Source: Unio delphinus
Taxonomy: Eukaryota; Mollusca; Bivalvia; Unionida; Unionidae
Direction: 5' to 3'
NCBI GenBank assembly: GCA_029339505.1
Contig: JAQISU010000069.1
Coordinates: 7,809,001-7,873,000, forward strand
Length of the DNA stretch: 64,000 nucleotides
The notes under the pieces: model-generated
The model's input: only the letters and a program-made list of their open reading frames with translations
Database searches by the model: none
What the model was told of the DNA's origin: nothing
Shown: piece after piece, positions 11,770-24,596 of the stretch
Position numbering within the stretch: the stretch's first letter is position 1
Layout of the letters: the number at the start of each line of letters is the position of its first letter
Translations under genes and position numbers: made by a program

Positions 11770-13515
11770 TTAAATGTAGACAGAAATGTCTGATTATAGT
11801 ATAACATTAAATACCGAGACGTGTGTCTGAGCATATCATTAAATACCGATAAATGTCTGAGTATAACATCAAATACAGAGATGTGTCTGAGTATACAATT
11901 AAATACCGAGATATGTCTGAGTATAACATTAAATACAGAGTTATGTCTGAGTATAACATTAAATTTAAAGATATGTCTGAGGATAACATTAAATACAGAG
12001 ATGTGTCTGAGTATGCAATTAAATACAGAGTTATGTCTGAGTATACAATTAAATACCGAGATATGTCTGAGTATAACATTAAATACAGAGATGTGAGTAT
12101 AACATTAAATACAAAGATGTGAGTATAACATTAAATACAGAGATGTGTCTGAGTATATATAACATTAAATACCGAGATGTGACTGAGCATAACATTAAAT
12201 ACCGACATATGTCTTTGTATAACATTAAATACAGTGATATGTCTAAGTATAACATTAAATACAGAGATATGTCTGAGTATGACATTAAATACAGAGATGT
12301 GAGTATAACATTAAATACAGAGATGTGTCTGAGTATACAATTAAATACAGAGATGTGAGTATAACATTAAATACAAAGATATGTCTGAGTATAACATTAA
12401 ATACAGAGATATTACGGAGTATAACATTAAATACAGAGATGTGTGTCGGATTATAACATTAAATACAGAGATATATTTAGATTATAACATGACATACAGA
12501 GAAGTGTCTGAGTATAACATTAAATACAGTGATATGTCTGAGTATAACATTGAATACCGAGATATGTCTTTGTATAACAATAAATACAGTGATATGTCTG
12601 AATATAACATTAAATACCGAGATATGTCTGAGTATAACCTTAAATACAGAGATATGTCTTTGTATAACAATAAATACAGTGATATGTCTGAGTATAACAT
12701 TAAATACAGAGATATTACGGAGTATAACATTAAATACAGAGATGTGTGTCGGATTATAACATTAAATACAGAGATATATTTTGATTATAACATGACATAC
12801 AGAGAAGTGTCTGAGTATAACATTAAATACAGTGATATGTCTGAGTATAACATTAAATACCGAGATATGTCTGAGTATACAATTAAATACAGAGATGTGA
12901 GTATAACATTAAATACAGTGATATGTCTGAGTATAACATTAAATACCGAGATATGTCTGAGTATACAATTAAATACAGAGATGTGAGTATAACATTAAAT
13001 ACTTAGATATGTCTGAGTATAACATTAAATACAGAAATGTGTGTCGGATTATAACATTAAATACAGAGATATATTTTGATTATAACGTGAAATGCAGAGA
13101 AGTGTCTAAGTATAACATTAAATACCGAGATATGTCTGAGTATAACATTAAATAAATATATATGTCGAGTGTAACATTAAATACAGAGACGTGTGTCGGA
13201 GTATAACATTAAATACAGAGATGTGTCTGAGTATAACATTAAATACAGAGATATGTCTGAGTATAACATTAAATAAATATATATGTCGAGTATAACATTA
13301 AATACAGAGACGTGTGTCGGAGTATAACATTAAATACAGAGATGTGTCTGAGTATAACATTAAATACAGAGATGTGTCTGATTATACAATTAAATACAGA
13401 GATATGTCTGAGTATAACATTAAATACAGAGATATGTCTGAGTATAACATTAAATATCGAGATATGTCGGAGTATAACATTAAATACAGTGATGTGTCTG
13501 AGTATAAATAAAATG
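11770..13515. repeat. 30-bp satellite, about 58 copies, with a 303-bp higher-order period
   Basis: Units containing GTCTGAGTATAACATTAAAT and ACAGAGATAT recur at 30 bp. Because 30 is a multiple of 3, each frame repeats a 10-residue motif (for example SEYNIKYRDM on plus), which produces open frames up to 201 codons (12,381-12,986). Variant units mark larger blocks: GTGTGTCGGA at 12,441 and 12,744, and GACATACAG at 12,491 and 12,794, are both 303 bp apart, with a further copy near 13,039. A 121-bp block repeats at 13,191 and 13,312. Shortened units (GATGTGAGTATAAC) break the frame. I see no signal peptide, no constant flanking coding sequence and no reason to call a gene. Confidence 0.95.
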
Positions 13516-13699
13516 TGATTCATATATAATCAATAAATGCATTTCTGATTATATTCATTTAGTTAATAATCTCTAGCAAACAATGTAAAATAACCTATAA
13601 AGACATAACAAAGCCTATTATTAACCTAAATGCCGTAACTGGACAATAATAACAAATAAAATACGTAAAGAAATAATCTAATCTGCTTCAAAAACAGTT
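13516..13699. other. AT-rich spacer between satellites
   Basis: No recognisable content between the 30-bp and 26-bp arrays. Confidence 0.5.
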
Positions 13700-15695
13700 T
13701 GCACAAAATTAGAACACACCATGTTCTTACATAATTAGCACACACAATGCTCTCACATAATCAGTGCGCACGTAATTCTCACATAATTATTAGACTCTAA
13801 ATTCTGGCGTTATAGTTAAAATCAAGTTCTCACCTACTTAGTTCATACCAAATTGTCACATAATTAGTGCACACCTAGTTCTCACATTAGTATATACCAA
13901 GTTCGAACATACTTAGTACATACCAAGTTCGAACATACTTAGTACATACCAAGTTCGAACATACTTAGTACATACCAGGTTCGAACATACTTAGTACATA
14001 CCAAGTTCGAACATACTTAGTACATACCAAGTTCGAACATACTTAGTACATACCAGGTTCGAACATACTTAGTACATACCAAGTTCGAACATACTTAGTA
14101 CATACCAAGTTCGAACATACTTAGTACATACCAAGTTCGAATATACTTAGTACATACCAAGTTCGAACATACTTAGTACATACCAAGTTCGAACATACTT
14201 AGTACATACCAAGTTCGAACATACTTAGTACATACCAAGTTCGAACATACTTAGTACATACCAGGTTCGAACATACTTAGTACATACCAAGTTCGAACAT
14301 ACTTAGTACATACCAAGTTCGAACATACTTAGTACATACCAAGTTCGAATATACTTAGTACATACCAAGTTCGAACATACTTAGTACATACCAGGTTCGA
14401 ACATACTTAGTACATACCAAGTTCGAACATACTTAGTACATACCAAGTTCGAACATACTTAGTACATACCAGGTTCGAACATACTTAGTACATACCAAGT
14501 TCGAACATACTTAGTACATACCAAGTTCGAACATACTTAGTACATACCAGGTTCGAATATACTTAGTACATACCAGGTTCGAATATACTTAGTACATACC
14601 AGGTTCGAATATACTTAGTACATACCAGGTTCGAATATACTTAGTACATACCAGGTTCGAATATACTTAGTACATACCAAGTTCGAACATACTTAGTACA
14701 TACCAAGTTCGAACATACTTAGTACATACCAGGTTCGAACATACTTAGTACATACAAGGTTCGAATATACTTAGTACATACCAAGTTCGAATATACTTAG
14801 TACATACCAAGTTCGAACATACTTAGTACATACCAAGTTCGAGCATACTTAGTACATACCAGGTTCGAACATACTTAGTACATACCAGGTTCGAACATAC
14901 TTAGTACATACCAGGTTCGAATATACTTAGTACATACCAGGTTCGAACATACTTAGTACATACCAAGTTCGAACATACTTAGTACATACCAGGTTCGAAT
15001 ATACTTAGTACATACCAGGTTCGAATATACTTAGTACATACCAGGTTCGAATATACTTAGTACATACCAGGTTCGAATATACTTAGTACATACCAGGTTC
15101 GAATATACTTAGTACATACCAAGTTCGAACATACTTAGTACATACCAAGTTCGAACATACTTAGTACATACCAGGTTCGAACATACTTAGTACATACAAG
15201 GTTCGAATATACTTAGTACATACCAAGTTCGAATATACTTAGTACATACCAAGTTCGAACATACTTAGTACATACCAAGTTCGAGCATACTTAGTACATA
15301 CCAGGTTCGAACATACTTAGTACATACCAGGTTCGAACATACTTAGTACATACCAGGTTCGAATATACTTAGTACATACCAGGTTCGAATATACTTAGTA
15401 CATACCAAGTTCGAACATACTTAGTACATACCAGGTTCGAACATACTTAGTACATACCAAGTTCGAACATACTTAGTACATACCAGGTTCGAATATACTT
15501 AGTACATACCAGGTTCGAACATACTTAGTACATACCAAGTTCGAATATACTTAGTACATACCAGGTTCGAACATACTTAGTACATACCAGGTTCGAATAT
15601 ACTTAGTACATACCAGGTTCGAACATACTTAGTACATATCAAGCTCTTACATATTTAGTATAGACCAAGTTCTTAAAACTTAGTACAAACCAAGT
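13700..15695. repeat. 26-bp TTCGAA satellite, about 75 copies, with a 442-bp higher-order period
   Basis: Units with AAGTTCGAACATACTTAGTA and CATACC recur at 26 bp from about 13,890 to 15,640 and are nearly identical. They vary at two main sites (AAGTTCG/AGGTTCG and GAACAT/GAATAT). Decayed units with TTCTCACATAATTAG flank the left edge (13,700-13,890) and CTCTTACATATTTAG units the right edge. Rare variants repeat at 442 bp (17 units): ACAAGG at 14,755 and 15,197, and TCGAGC at 14,839 and 15,281. GGTTCGAAC in the G-type units resembles the first part of a Pol III B box. There are no spacers, so this is not CRISPR-like. Confidence 0.96.
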
Positions 15696-17555
15696 TTGCT
15701 CTTTTCTTAAAGATAAGAATTAAAAATTAGACTCCTATAAGGTCATGACCCTATTTTAAGTGAGTCCACAATTGCTAGTAAATAGGATAAAAAGTGATGT
15801 GGCATTCGAATAGGTCTTTCTCTTGCTGAAACAATGCGTCGTTAAGAGTATGTTGTTGATAACGAAGCATCCCGCTAGGATCAGGTAACAGGAGTCAGAC
15901 ACTGAAGAGCGGTCATTTCAGGTCAGCGCTACCGATTTTGTTCCTCCGTTGGATAGGTTTATCTTAAGTGGAAGGGAATCTGGATTCTGCTTTACCTGTT
16001 AATAAGAGGACCTTATCAGAGCGGACTATCTTATCAGACGGACGTTGATCGAATCATAAGAAGGTTGGATAGGTATGTTGTGTGTAGACCAACGTTACCA
16101 TGCCGACAGTGATACGTATCTGACACATTTAATGTGATTGTTCATGTTTGAAAATGATATATGTAGGTGTGGTTAATATGTTGTTCAAGTAGTTCAGACC
16201 GTGTCCAGCAGTCTAATATGTATATGAACACCACAGTGAAAAACATGTTCAATTCCCCTTAATAAGATCTATTACATGCACGCAAATCGAATTAGTTGAA
16301 GTTTCTGTTTTTGACGAGAAAGCAGTCAAACAGAAAATTGCGATTATTCTGTCTTACGTCGGAGAAAAGACATAGCATGCATATTTCCACAGACTCAATC
16401 TCGTGGAAGTACGAATATTTCTTTGAAAAAGCATAAAAGTATCAGGAAGTTCAAAAAGACCTGTATACATTAGGATTTTGTACATCTTCGCATAAAGGCG
16501 TTATATGTACTTAAGATATAATAAAACCTGACCGTTAAGGATTATAATGTCTAAAGGGCTGTCTGTACAGGTTTAAATGATGGTATTAAAACCATTACAA
16601 TTGAGTACTGAGCTGGTGTTGTCAAACAGTAACAATACTCATTCTATTGTTACAAGCCAGGGGGTCTTTACTTGTCAAACCCTGGCGCGATTCCCGCTAA
16701 AAGACTAAATTTATCCCAAATTTCCCAACAATTCCATACAACTTCAGTTATAAATTAGAAAGCCTGAGGTGTCCATTCTAAACATAAATTTAACTCTAAT
16801 CATTTTATTATCACATATCTCTAATCTGCCAAATATATATAAACCCCGTGACTGCATGGTGGCTCTTCATCAGGTTTCCGTACCGGCAGCAAGCTCACAC
16901 CGTGGAAACTATACTATTTCAAGGCACATTTCGCCAGTACACTGCATCGCATTTGCAACCATCGACATAAACGATATCTGCTAAGTCCCTTCTTATTTAT
17001 TCCTTTGTGTAATTTACCAATTTCCTACCGTAAATACTGCCACTGTAGTGTCACCACCATTGTACTGCACTAGATTTTAATATGGACTATATTTCTCCAG
17101 GGACAATCATTCGGTTTTGACCTAAATTCATTACTAGTGAGCCATGACATCATGGAAACTCATTAACACTTCACTCCGTGAAATTTGCTCATAGTAATTA
17201 TATACTTATTTCGGGCAACGGAATATTTCAACTGCACCGAATCCCAATAATCACACATGTCTAAGAATTCTTTACATCAGGGAGCTATAGCCAAGTTAAT
17301 TACACTATATTTTTTCTAACATTATCAACAATATATAAAATATTCGTTATGTTAGTTACATATAACCAAGTACCTGTTTATTTTCTATAACTGTAGTTTA
17401 ATCACAATTTGCAATATCTTGACATAAATAACTCCAAAGGTCAATATTTACCGAAATATGCTAGAGATGTGACAGAATTTTTTAAATAAAAATTCAGATT
17501 TCGAAATCACTTAAATATTTCCTGATTTGTCATTATTAGTCCGATTTTCCATTTT
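15696..17555. other. Non-coding sequence between the 26-bp and 31-bp satellites
   Basis: About 1.9 kb with no recognisable gene, RNA or repeat. The 71-codon open frame at 16,769-16,984 has no known domain. This is one of the few unique-looking stretches in the left half and could anchor primers or reads. Confidence 0.5.
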
Positions 17556-17559
17556 CAGC

Positions 17560-17880
17560 TCTTATGTACCTCAAACTGTATATTAACCAGTTCTTTAATC
17601 ATAATTAATTCCATATGTTACCAGCTTCTGTTTTCCTCAAACCGTATATTACTAGTTATATTTACCTGGCCAAGTATATTACCAGTTCTATACCTCATCC
17701 CGTATATTACCACATATTACCCCGCCAAGCATATTACCAGTTTTACTGATCCCGCATATTGATATTTCTATTGAGCTCGTCCAGTATATTACCATGTCAT
17801 TTATAGATCATCGATTGTATTACCAATTCCTATCTTCCTCGTCTAATATATATATACCGGTTCATGTTACCCTTACCTAG
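17560..17880. repeat. Decayed left edge of the 31-bp satellite
   Basis: GTATATTACCAGTT-like segments recur at roughly 31-bp spacing with many substitutions and indels. In base content they are closest to subfamily C at 34.5-36.9 kb (ATTACCA, ATTTACCT). The edge therefore looks like old, unhomogenised monomers. Confidence 0.75.
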
Positions 17881-20800
17881 TCCCATTACCAGTCCCTGTT
17901 TACTTCATCTAGAGTATTTACAGTTCATGTTGACTTCATCTAGAGTATTTACAGTTCATGTTGACTTCATCTAGTGTATTTACAGTTCATGTTGACTTCA
18001 ACTAGAGTATTTACAGTTCATGTTGACTTCATCTTAAGTATTTACAGTTCATGTTGACTTCATCTAGAGTATTTACAGTTCATGTTGACTACATCTAGAG
18101 TATTTACAGTTCATGATGACTTCATCTAGAGTATTTACATTTCATGTTGACTTCATCTAGTGTATTTACATTTCATCTTGACTACATCTAGTGTATTTAC
18201 AGTTCATGTTGACTTCATCTAGTGTATTTTCAGTTCATGTTGACTACATCTAGTGTATTTACAGTTCATGTTTACTTCATCTAGAGTATTTACAGTTCAT
18301 GTTGACTACATCTAGAGTATTTACATTTCATGTTTACTTCATCTAGGGTATTTACATTTCATGTTTACTTCATCTAGAGTATTTACATTTCATGTTGACT
18401 TCATCTAGAGTACCTACATTTCATGTTGACTACATCTAGAGTATTTACAGTTCATGTTGACTACATCTAGTGTATTTACAGTTCATGTTGACTTCATCTA
18501 GTGTATTTACATTTCATGTTGACTACATCTAGAGTATTTACATTTCATGCTAACTACATCTAGTGTATATACAGTTTATGTTGACTACATCTAGAGTATT
18601 TACAGTTCATGTTGACTACATCTAGAGTATTTACAGTTCATGTTGACTTCATCTAGTGTATTTACAGTTCATGTTGACTTCGTCTAGTGTATTTACAGTT
18701 CATGTTGACTTCATCTAGAGTATTTACAGTTCATGTTGACATCATCTAGTGTATTTATAGTTCATGTTGACATCATCAAGTGTATTTACATTTCATGTTG
18801 ACTACATCTAGTGTATTTACAGTTCATGTTGACTTCATCTAGTGTATTTACATTTCATGTTGACTACATCTAGAGTATTTACATTTCATGTTGACTTCAT
18901 CTAGAGTATTTACAGTTCATGTTGACTTCATCTAGAGTATTTACAGTTCATGTTGACTATATCTAGAGTATTTACAGTTCATGTTGACTTCATCTAAAGT
19001 ATTTACAGTTCATGTTGACTTCATCTAGTATATTTACAGTTCATGTTGACTACATCTAGAGTATTTACAGTTGATGTTGACTTCATCTAAAGTATTTACA
19101 GTTCATGTTGACTTCATATAGTGTATTTACAGTTCATATTGACTTCATCTAGTGTATTTACAGTTCATGTTGACTACATCTAGAGTATTTACAGTTTATG
19201 TTGGCTTCAACTAGTGTATTTACAGTTCATGTTGACTTCATCTAGTGTATTTACAGTTCATGTTGACTTCATCTAGTGTATTTTAAGTTCATGCTGACTT
19301 CATCTAGATTATTTACATTTCATGTTTACTTGATCTAGTGTATTTACAGTTCATGTTGACTACATCTAGTGTATTTACAGTTCATGTTGACTACATCTAG
19401 AGTATTTACAGATCATGTTGACTACATCTAGAGTATTTACAGTTCATGTTGACTTCATCTAAAGTATTTACAGTTCATGTTTACTTCATCTAGTGTATTT
19501 ACAGTTCATGTTGACTTCATCTAGTGTATTTACAGTTCATGTTGACTTCGTCTAGAGTATTTACAGTTCATGTTGACTTCATCTAGTGTATTTACAGTTC
19601 ATGTTGACTTCATCTAGTGTATTTACATTTCATGTTGACTACGTCTAGTGTATTTACAGTTCTTGTTGACTTCATCTAGTGTATTTACATTTCATGTTGA
19701 CTACATCTAGAGTATTTACATTTCATGTTGACTTCATCTAGGGTATTTACAGTTCATGTTGACTTCATCTAGAGTATTTACAGTTCATGTTGACTACATC
19801 TAGAGTATTTACAGTTCATGTTGACTTCATCTAAAGTATTTACAGTTCATGTTGACTTCATCTAGTATATTTACAGTTCATGTTGACTACATCTAGAGTA
19901 TTTACAGTTCATGTTGACTTCATCTAAAGTATTTACAGTTCATGTTGACTTCATCTAGTGTATTTACAGTTCATGTTGACTTCATCTAGTGTATTTACAG
20001 TTCATGTTGACTTCATCTAGAGTATTTACAGTTCATGTTGACTACATCTAGTGTATTTACAGTTCATATTGACTTCATCTGGAGTATTTACAGTTTATGT
20101 TGACTTCATCTAGTGTATTTACAGTTCATGTTGACTTCATCTAGTGTATTTACAGTTCATGTTGACTTCATCTAGTGTATTTTAAGTTCATGCTGACTTC
20201 ATCTAGATTATTTACATTTCATGTTTACTTCATCAAGTGTATTTACAGTTCATGTTGACTTCACCTAGAATATTTACAGTTCATGTTGACTACATCTAGT
20301 GTATTTACAGTTCATGTTGACTTCATCTAGTGTCTTTACAGTTCATGTTGACTTCATCTAGTGTATTTACAGTTCATGTTGACTACATCTACTGTATTTA
20401 CATTTCATGTTGACTTCATCTAGTGTATTTACAGTTCATGTTTACTTCATCTAGTGTATTTACAGTTCATGTTTACTTCATCTAGTGTATTTACAGTTCA
20501 TGTTTACTTCATCTAGAGTATTTACAGTTCATGTTGACTACATCTAGTGTATTTACAGTTCATGTTTACTTCATCTAGTGTATTTACAGTTCATGTTTAC
20601 TTCATGTAGTGTATTGATAGTTCATGTTGATTTCATTAGTATATTTACAGTTCATGTTGACTTCATTAGTATATTTACAGTTCATGTTGACTTCATCTAG
20701 TGTATTTACATTACATGTTGACTTCATCTAGTGTATTTTAAGTTCATGCTGACTTCATCTAGAGTATTTACAGTTCATGTTTACTTCATCTAGTGTATTT

Positions 20801-21188
20801 ACAGTTCATGTTGACTTCATCTAGTGTATTTACAGTTCATGTTTACTTCATCTAGTGTATTTACAGTTCATGTTGACTTCATCTAGTGTATTTACAGTTC
20901 ATGTTGACTTCATCTAGAGTATTTACATTCCATGTTTACTTCATCTAGAGTATTTACAGTTCATGTTGACTACATCTAGAGTATTTACAGTTCATGTTGA
21001 CTTCATCTAGTGTATTTACAGTTCATGTTGACTACATCTGGTGTATTTGCAGTTCATGTTGACTTCATCTAAAGTATTTACATTTCATGTTTACTTCATC
21101 TAGAGTATTTTCAGTTCATGTTGACGTCATCTAGAGTATTTACAGTTCATGTTGACTTCATTAGTATATTTACAGTTCATGTTGACTT

Positions 21189-21245
21189 GCCGCCATGTAT
21201 AGACTATATTGTGCTTAAAAATGGCGTTAAACCATTAAAAAAAAA
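21189..21245 (+). mobile_element. Truncated SINE (family 2) 3' end in the satellite, copy 1
   Basis: The 57-bp segment starts GCCGCCATGTATAG and ends with ATGGCGTTAAACCAT and a short A tail. It matches the last ~50 bp of the full SINE at 33,128-33,377. TCATGTTGACTT lies directly before (21,177-21,188) and after (21,246-21,257), a 12-bp target-site duplication made of satellite sequence. It is therefore a real 5'-truncated retroposition into a monomer. Confidence 0.88.
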
Positions 21246-24200
21246 TCATGTTGACTTCATTAGTATATTTACATATCATGTTGACTTCATCTAGAGTATT
21301 TACAGTTCATGTTTACTTCATCTAGAGTATTTACATTTCATGTTGACTTCAACTAGAGTATTTACAGTTCATGTTGACTTCATCTTAAGTATTTACAGTT
21401 CATGTTGACTTCATCTAGAGTATTTACAGTTCATGTTGACTACATCTAGAGTATTTACAGTTCATGATGACTTCATCTAGAGTATTTACATTTCATGTTG
21501 ACTTCATCTAGTGTATTTACATTTCATGTTGACTACATCTAGTGTATTAACAGTTCATGTTGACTTCATCTAGTGTATTTTCAGTTCATGTTGACTACAT
21601 CTAGTGTATTTACAGTTCATGTTTACTTCATCTAGAGTATTTACAGTTCATGTTGACTACATCTAGAGTATTTACATTTCATGTTTACTTCATCTAGGGT
21701 ATTTACATTTCATGTTTACTTCATCTAGAGTATTTACATTTCATGTTGACTTCATCTAGAGTACCTACATTTCATGTTGACTACATCTAGAGTATTTACA
21801 GTTCATGTTGACTACATCTAGTGTATTTACAGTTCATGTTGACTTCATCTAGTGTATTTACATTTCATGTTGACTACATCTAGAGTATTTACATTTCATG
21901 CTAACTACATCTAGTGTATATACAGTTTATGTTGACTACATCTAGAGTATTTACAGTTCATGTTGACTACATCTAGAGTATTTACAGTTCATGTTGACTT
22001 CATCTAGTGTATTTACAGTTCATGTTGACTTCGTCTAGTGTATTTACAGTTCATGTTGACTTCATCTAGAGTATTTACAGTTCATGTTGACATCATCTAG
22101 TGTATTTATAGTTCATGTTGACATCATCAAGTGTATTTACATTTCATGTTGACTACATCTAGTGTATTTACAGTTCATGTTGACTTCATCTAGTGTATTT
22201 ACATTTCATGTTGACTACATCTAGAGTATTTACATTTCATGTTGACTTCATCTAGAGTATTTACAGTTCATGTTGACTTCATCTAGAGTATTTACAGTTC
22301 ATGTTGACTATATCTAGAGTATTTACAGTTCATGTTGACTTCATCTAAAGTATTTACAGTTCATGTTGACTTCATCTAGTATATTTACAGTTCATGTTGA
22401 CTACATCTAGAGTATTTACAGTTGATGTTGACTTCATCTAAAGTATTTACAGTTCATGTTGACTTCATATAGTGTATTTACAGTTCATATTGACTTCATC
22501 TAGTGTATTTACAGTTCATGTTGACTACATCTAGAGTATTTACAGTTTATGTTGGCTTCAACTAGTGTATTTACAGTTCATGTTGACTTCATCTAGTGTA
22601 TTTACAGTTCATGTTGACTTCATCTAGTGTATTTTAAGTTCATGCTGACTTCATCTAGATTATTTACATTTCATGTTTACTTGATCTAGTGTATTTACAG
22701 TTCATGTTGACTACATCTAGTGTATTTACAGTTCATGTTGACTACATCTAGAGTATTTACAGATCATGTTGACTACATCTAGAGTATTTACAGTTCATGT
22801 TGACTTCATCTAAAGTATTTACAGTTCATGTTTACTTCATCTAGTGTATTTACAGTTCATGTTGACTTCATCTAGTGTATTTACAGTTCATGTTGACTTC
22901 GTCTAGAGTATTTACAGTTCATGTTGACTTCATCTAGTGTATTTACAGTTCATGTTGACTTCATCTAGTGTATTTACATTTCATGTTGACTACGTCTAGT
23001 GTATTTACAGTTCTTGTTGACTTCATCTAGTGTATTTACATTTCATGTTGACTACATCTAGAGTATTTACATTTCATGTTGACTTCATCTAGGGTATTTA
23101 CAGTTCATGTTGACTTCATCTAGAGTATTTACAGTTCATGTTGACTACATCTAGAGTATTTACAGTTCATGTTGACTTCATCTAAAGTATTTACAGTTCA
23201 TGTTGACTTCATCTAGTATATTTACAGTTCATGTTGACTACATCTAGAGTATTTACAGTTCATGTTGACTTCATCTAAAGTATTTACAGTTCATGTTGAC
23301 TTCATCTAGTGTATTTACAGTTCATGTTGACTTCATCTAGTGTATTTACAGTTCATGTTGACTTCATCTAGAGTATTTACAGTTCATGTTGACTACATCT
23401 AGTGTATTTACAGTTCATATTGACTTCATCTGGAGTATTTACAGTTTATGTTGACTTCATCTAGTGTATTTACAGTTCATGTTGACTTCATCTAGTGTAT
23501 TTACGGTTCATGTTGACTTCATCTAGTGTATTTTAAGTTCATGCTGACTTCATCTAGATTATTTACATTTCATGTTTACTTCATCAAGTGTATTTACAGT
23601 TCATGTTGACTTCACCTAGAATATTTACAGTTCATGTTGACTACATCTAGTGTATTTACAGTTCATGTTGACTTCATCTAGTGTCTTTACAGTTCATGTT
23701 GACTTCATCTAGTGTATTTACAGTTCATGTTGACTACATCTACTGTATTTACATTTCATGTTGACTTCATCTAGTGTATTTACAGTTCATGTTTACTTCA
23801 TCTAGTGTATTTACAGTTCATGTTTACTTCATCTAGTGTATTTACAGTTCATGTTTACTTCATCTAGAGTATTTACAGTTCATGTTGACTACATCTAGTG
23901 TATTTACAGTTCATGTTTACTTCATCTAGTGTATTTACAGTTCATGTTTACTTCATGTAGTGTATTGATAGTTCATGTTGATTTCATTAGTATATTTACA
24001 GTTCATGTTGACTTCATTAGTATATTTACAGTTGATGTTGACTTCATCTAGTGTATTTACATTACATGTTGACTTCATCTAGTGTATTTTAAGTTAATGC
24101 TGACTTCATCTAGAGTATTTACAGTTCATGTTTACTTCATCTAGTGTATTTACAGTTCATGTTGACTTCATCTAGTGTATTTACAGTTCATGTTTACTTC

Positions 24201-24539
24201 ATCTAGTGTATTTACAGTTCATGTTGACTTCATCTAGTGTATTTACAGTTCATGTTGACTTCATCTAGAGTATTTACATTCCATGTTTACTTCATCTAGA
24301 GTATTTACAGTTCATGTTGACTACATCTAGAGTATTTACAGTTCATGTTGACTTCATCTAGTGTATTTACAGTTCATGTTGACTACATCTGGTGTATTTG
24401 CAGTTCATGTTGACTTCATCTAAAGTATTTACATTTCATGTTTACTTCATCTAGAGTATTTTCAGTTCATGTTGACGTCATCTAGAGTATTTACAGTTCA
24501 TGTTGACTTCATTAGTATATTTACAGTTCATGTTGACTT

Positions 24540-24596
24540 GCCGCCATGTATAGACTATATTGTGCTTAAAAATGGCGTTAAACCATAAAAAAAAAA
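24540..24596 (+). mobile_element. Truncated SINE (family 2) 3' end in the satellite, copy 2
   Basis: It is identical to the 21,189 copy except at the T/A junction of the A tail, with the same flanking duplication, and lies exactly 3,351 bp downstream. It arose by duplication of the surrounding satellite block, not by a second insertion. Confidence 0.9.

Noticed and set aside
12381..12986. 201-codon open frame with a decapeptide repeat
   Set aside because: Fully explained by the 30-bp satellite; overlapping frames on both strands are equally open.
13890..15640. CRISPR array (regular 26-bp repeats)
   Set aside because: Units follow each other without spacers, the sequence context is eukaryotic and there are no cas genes.
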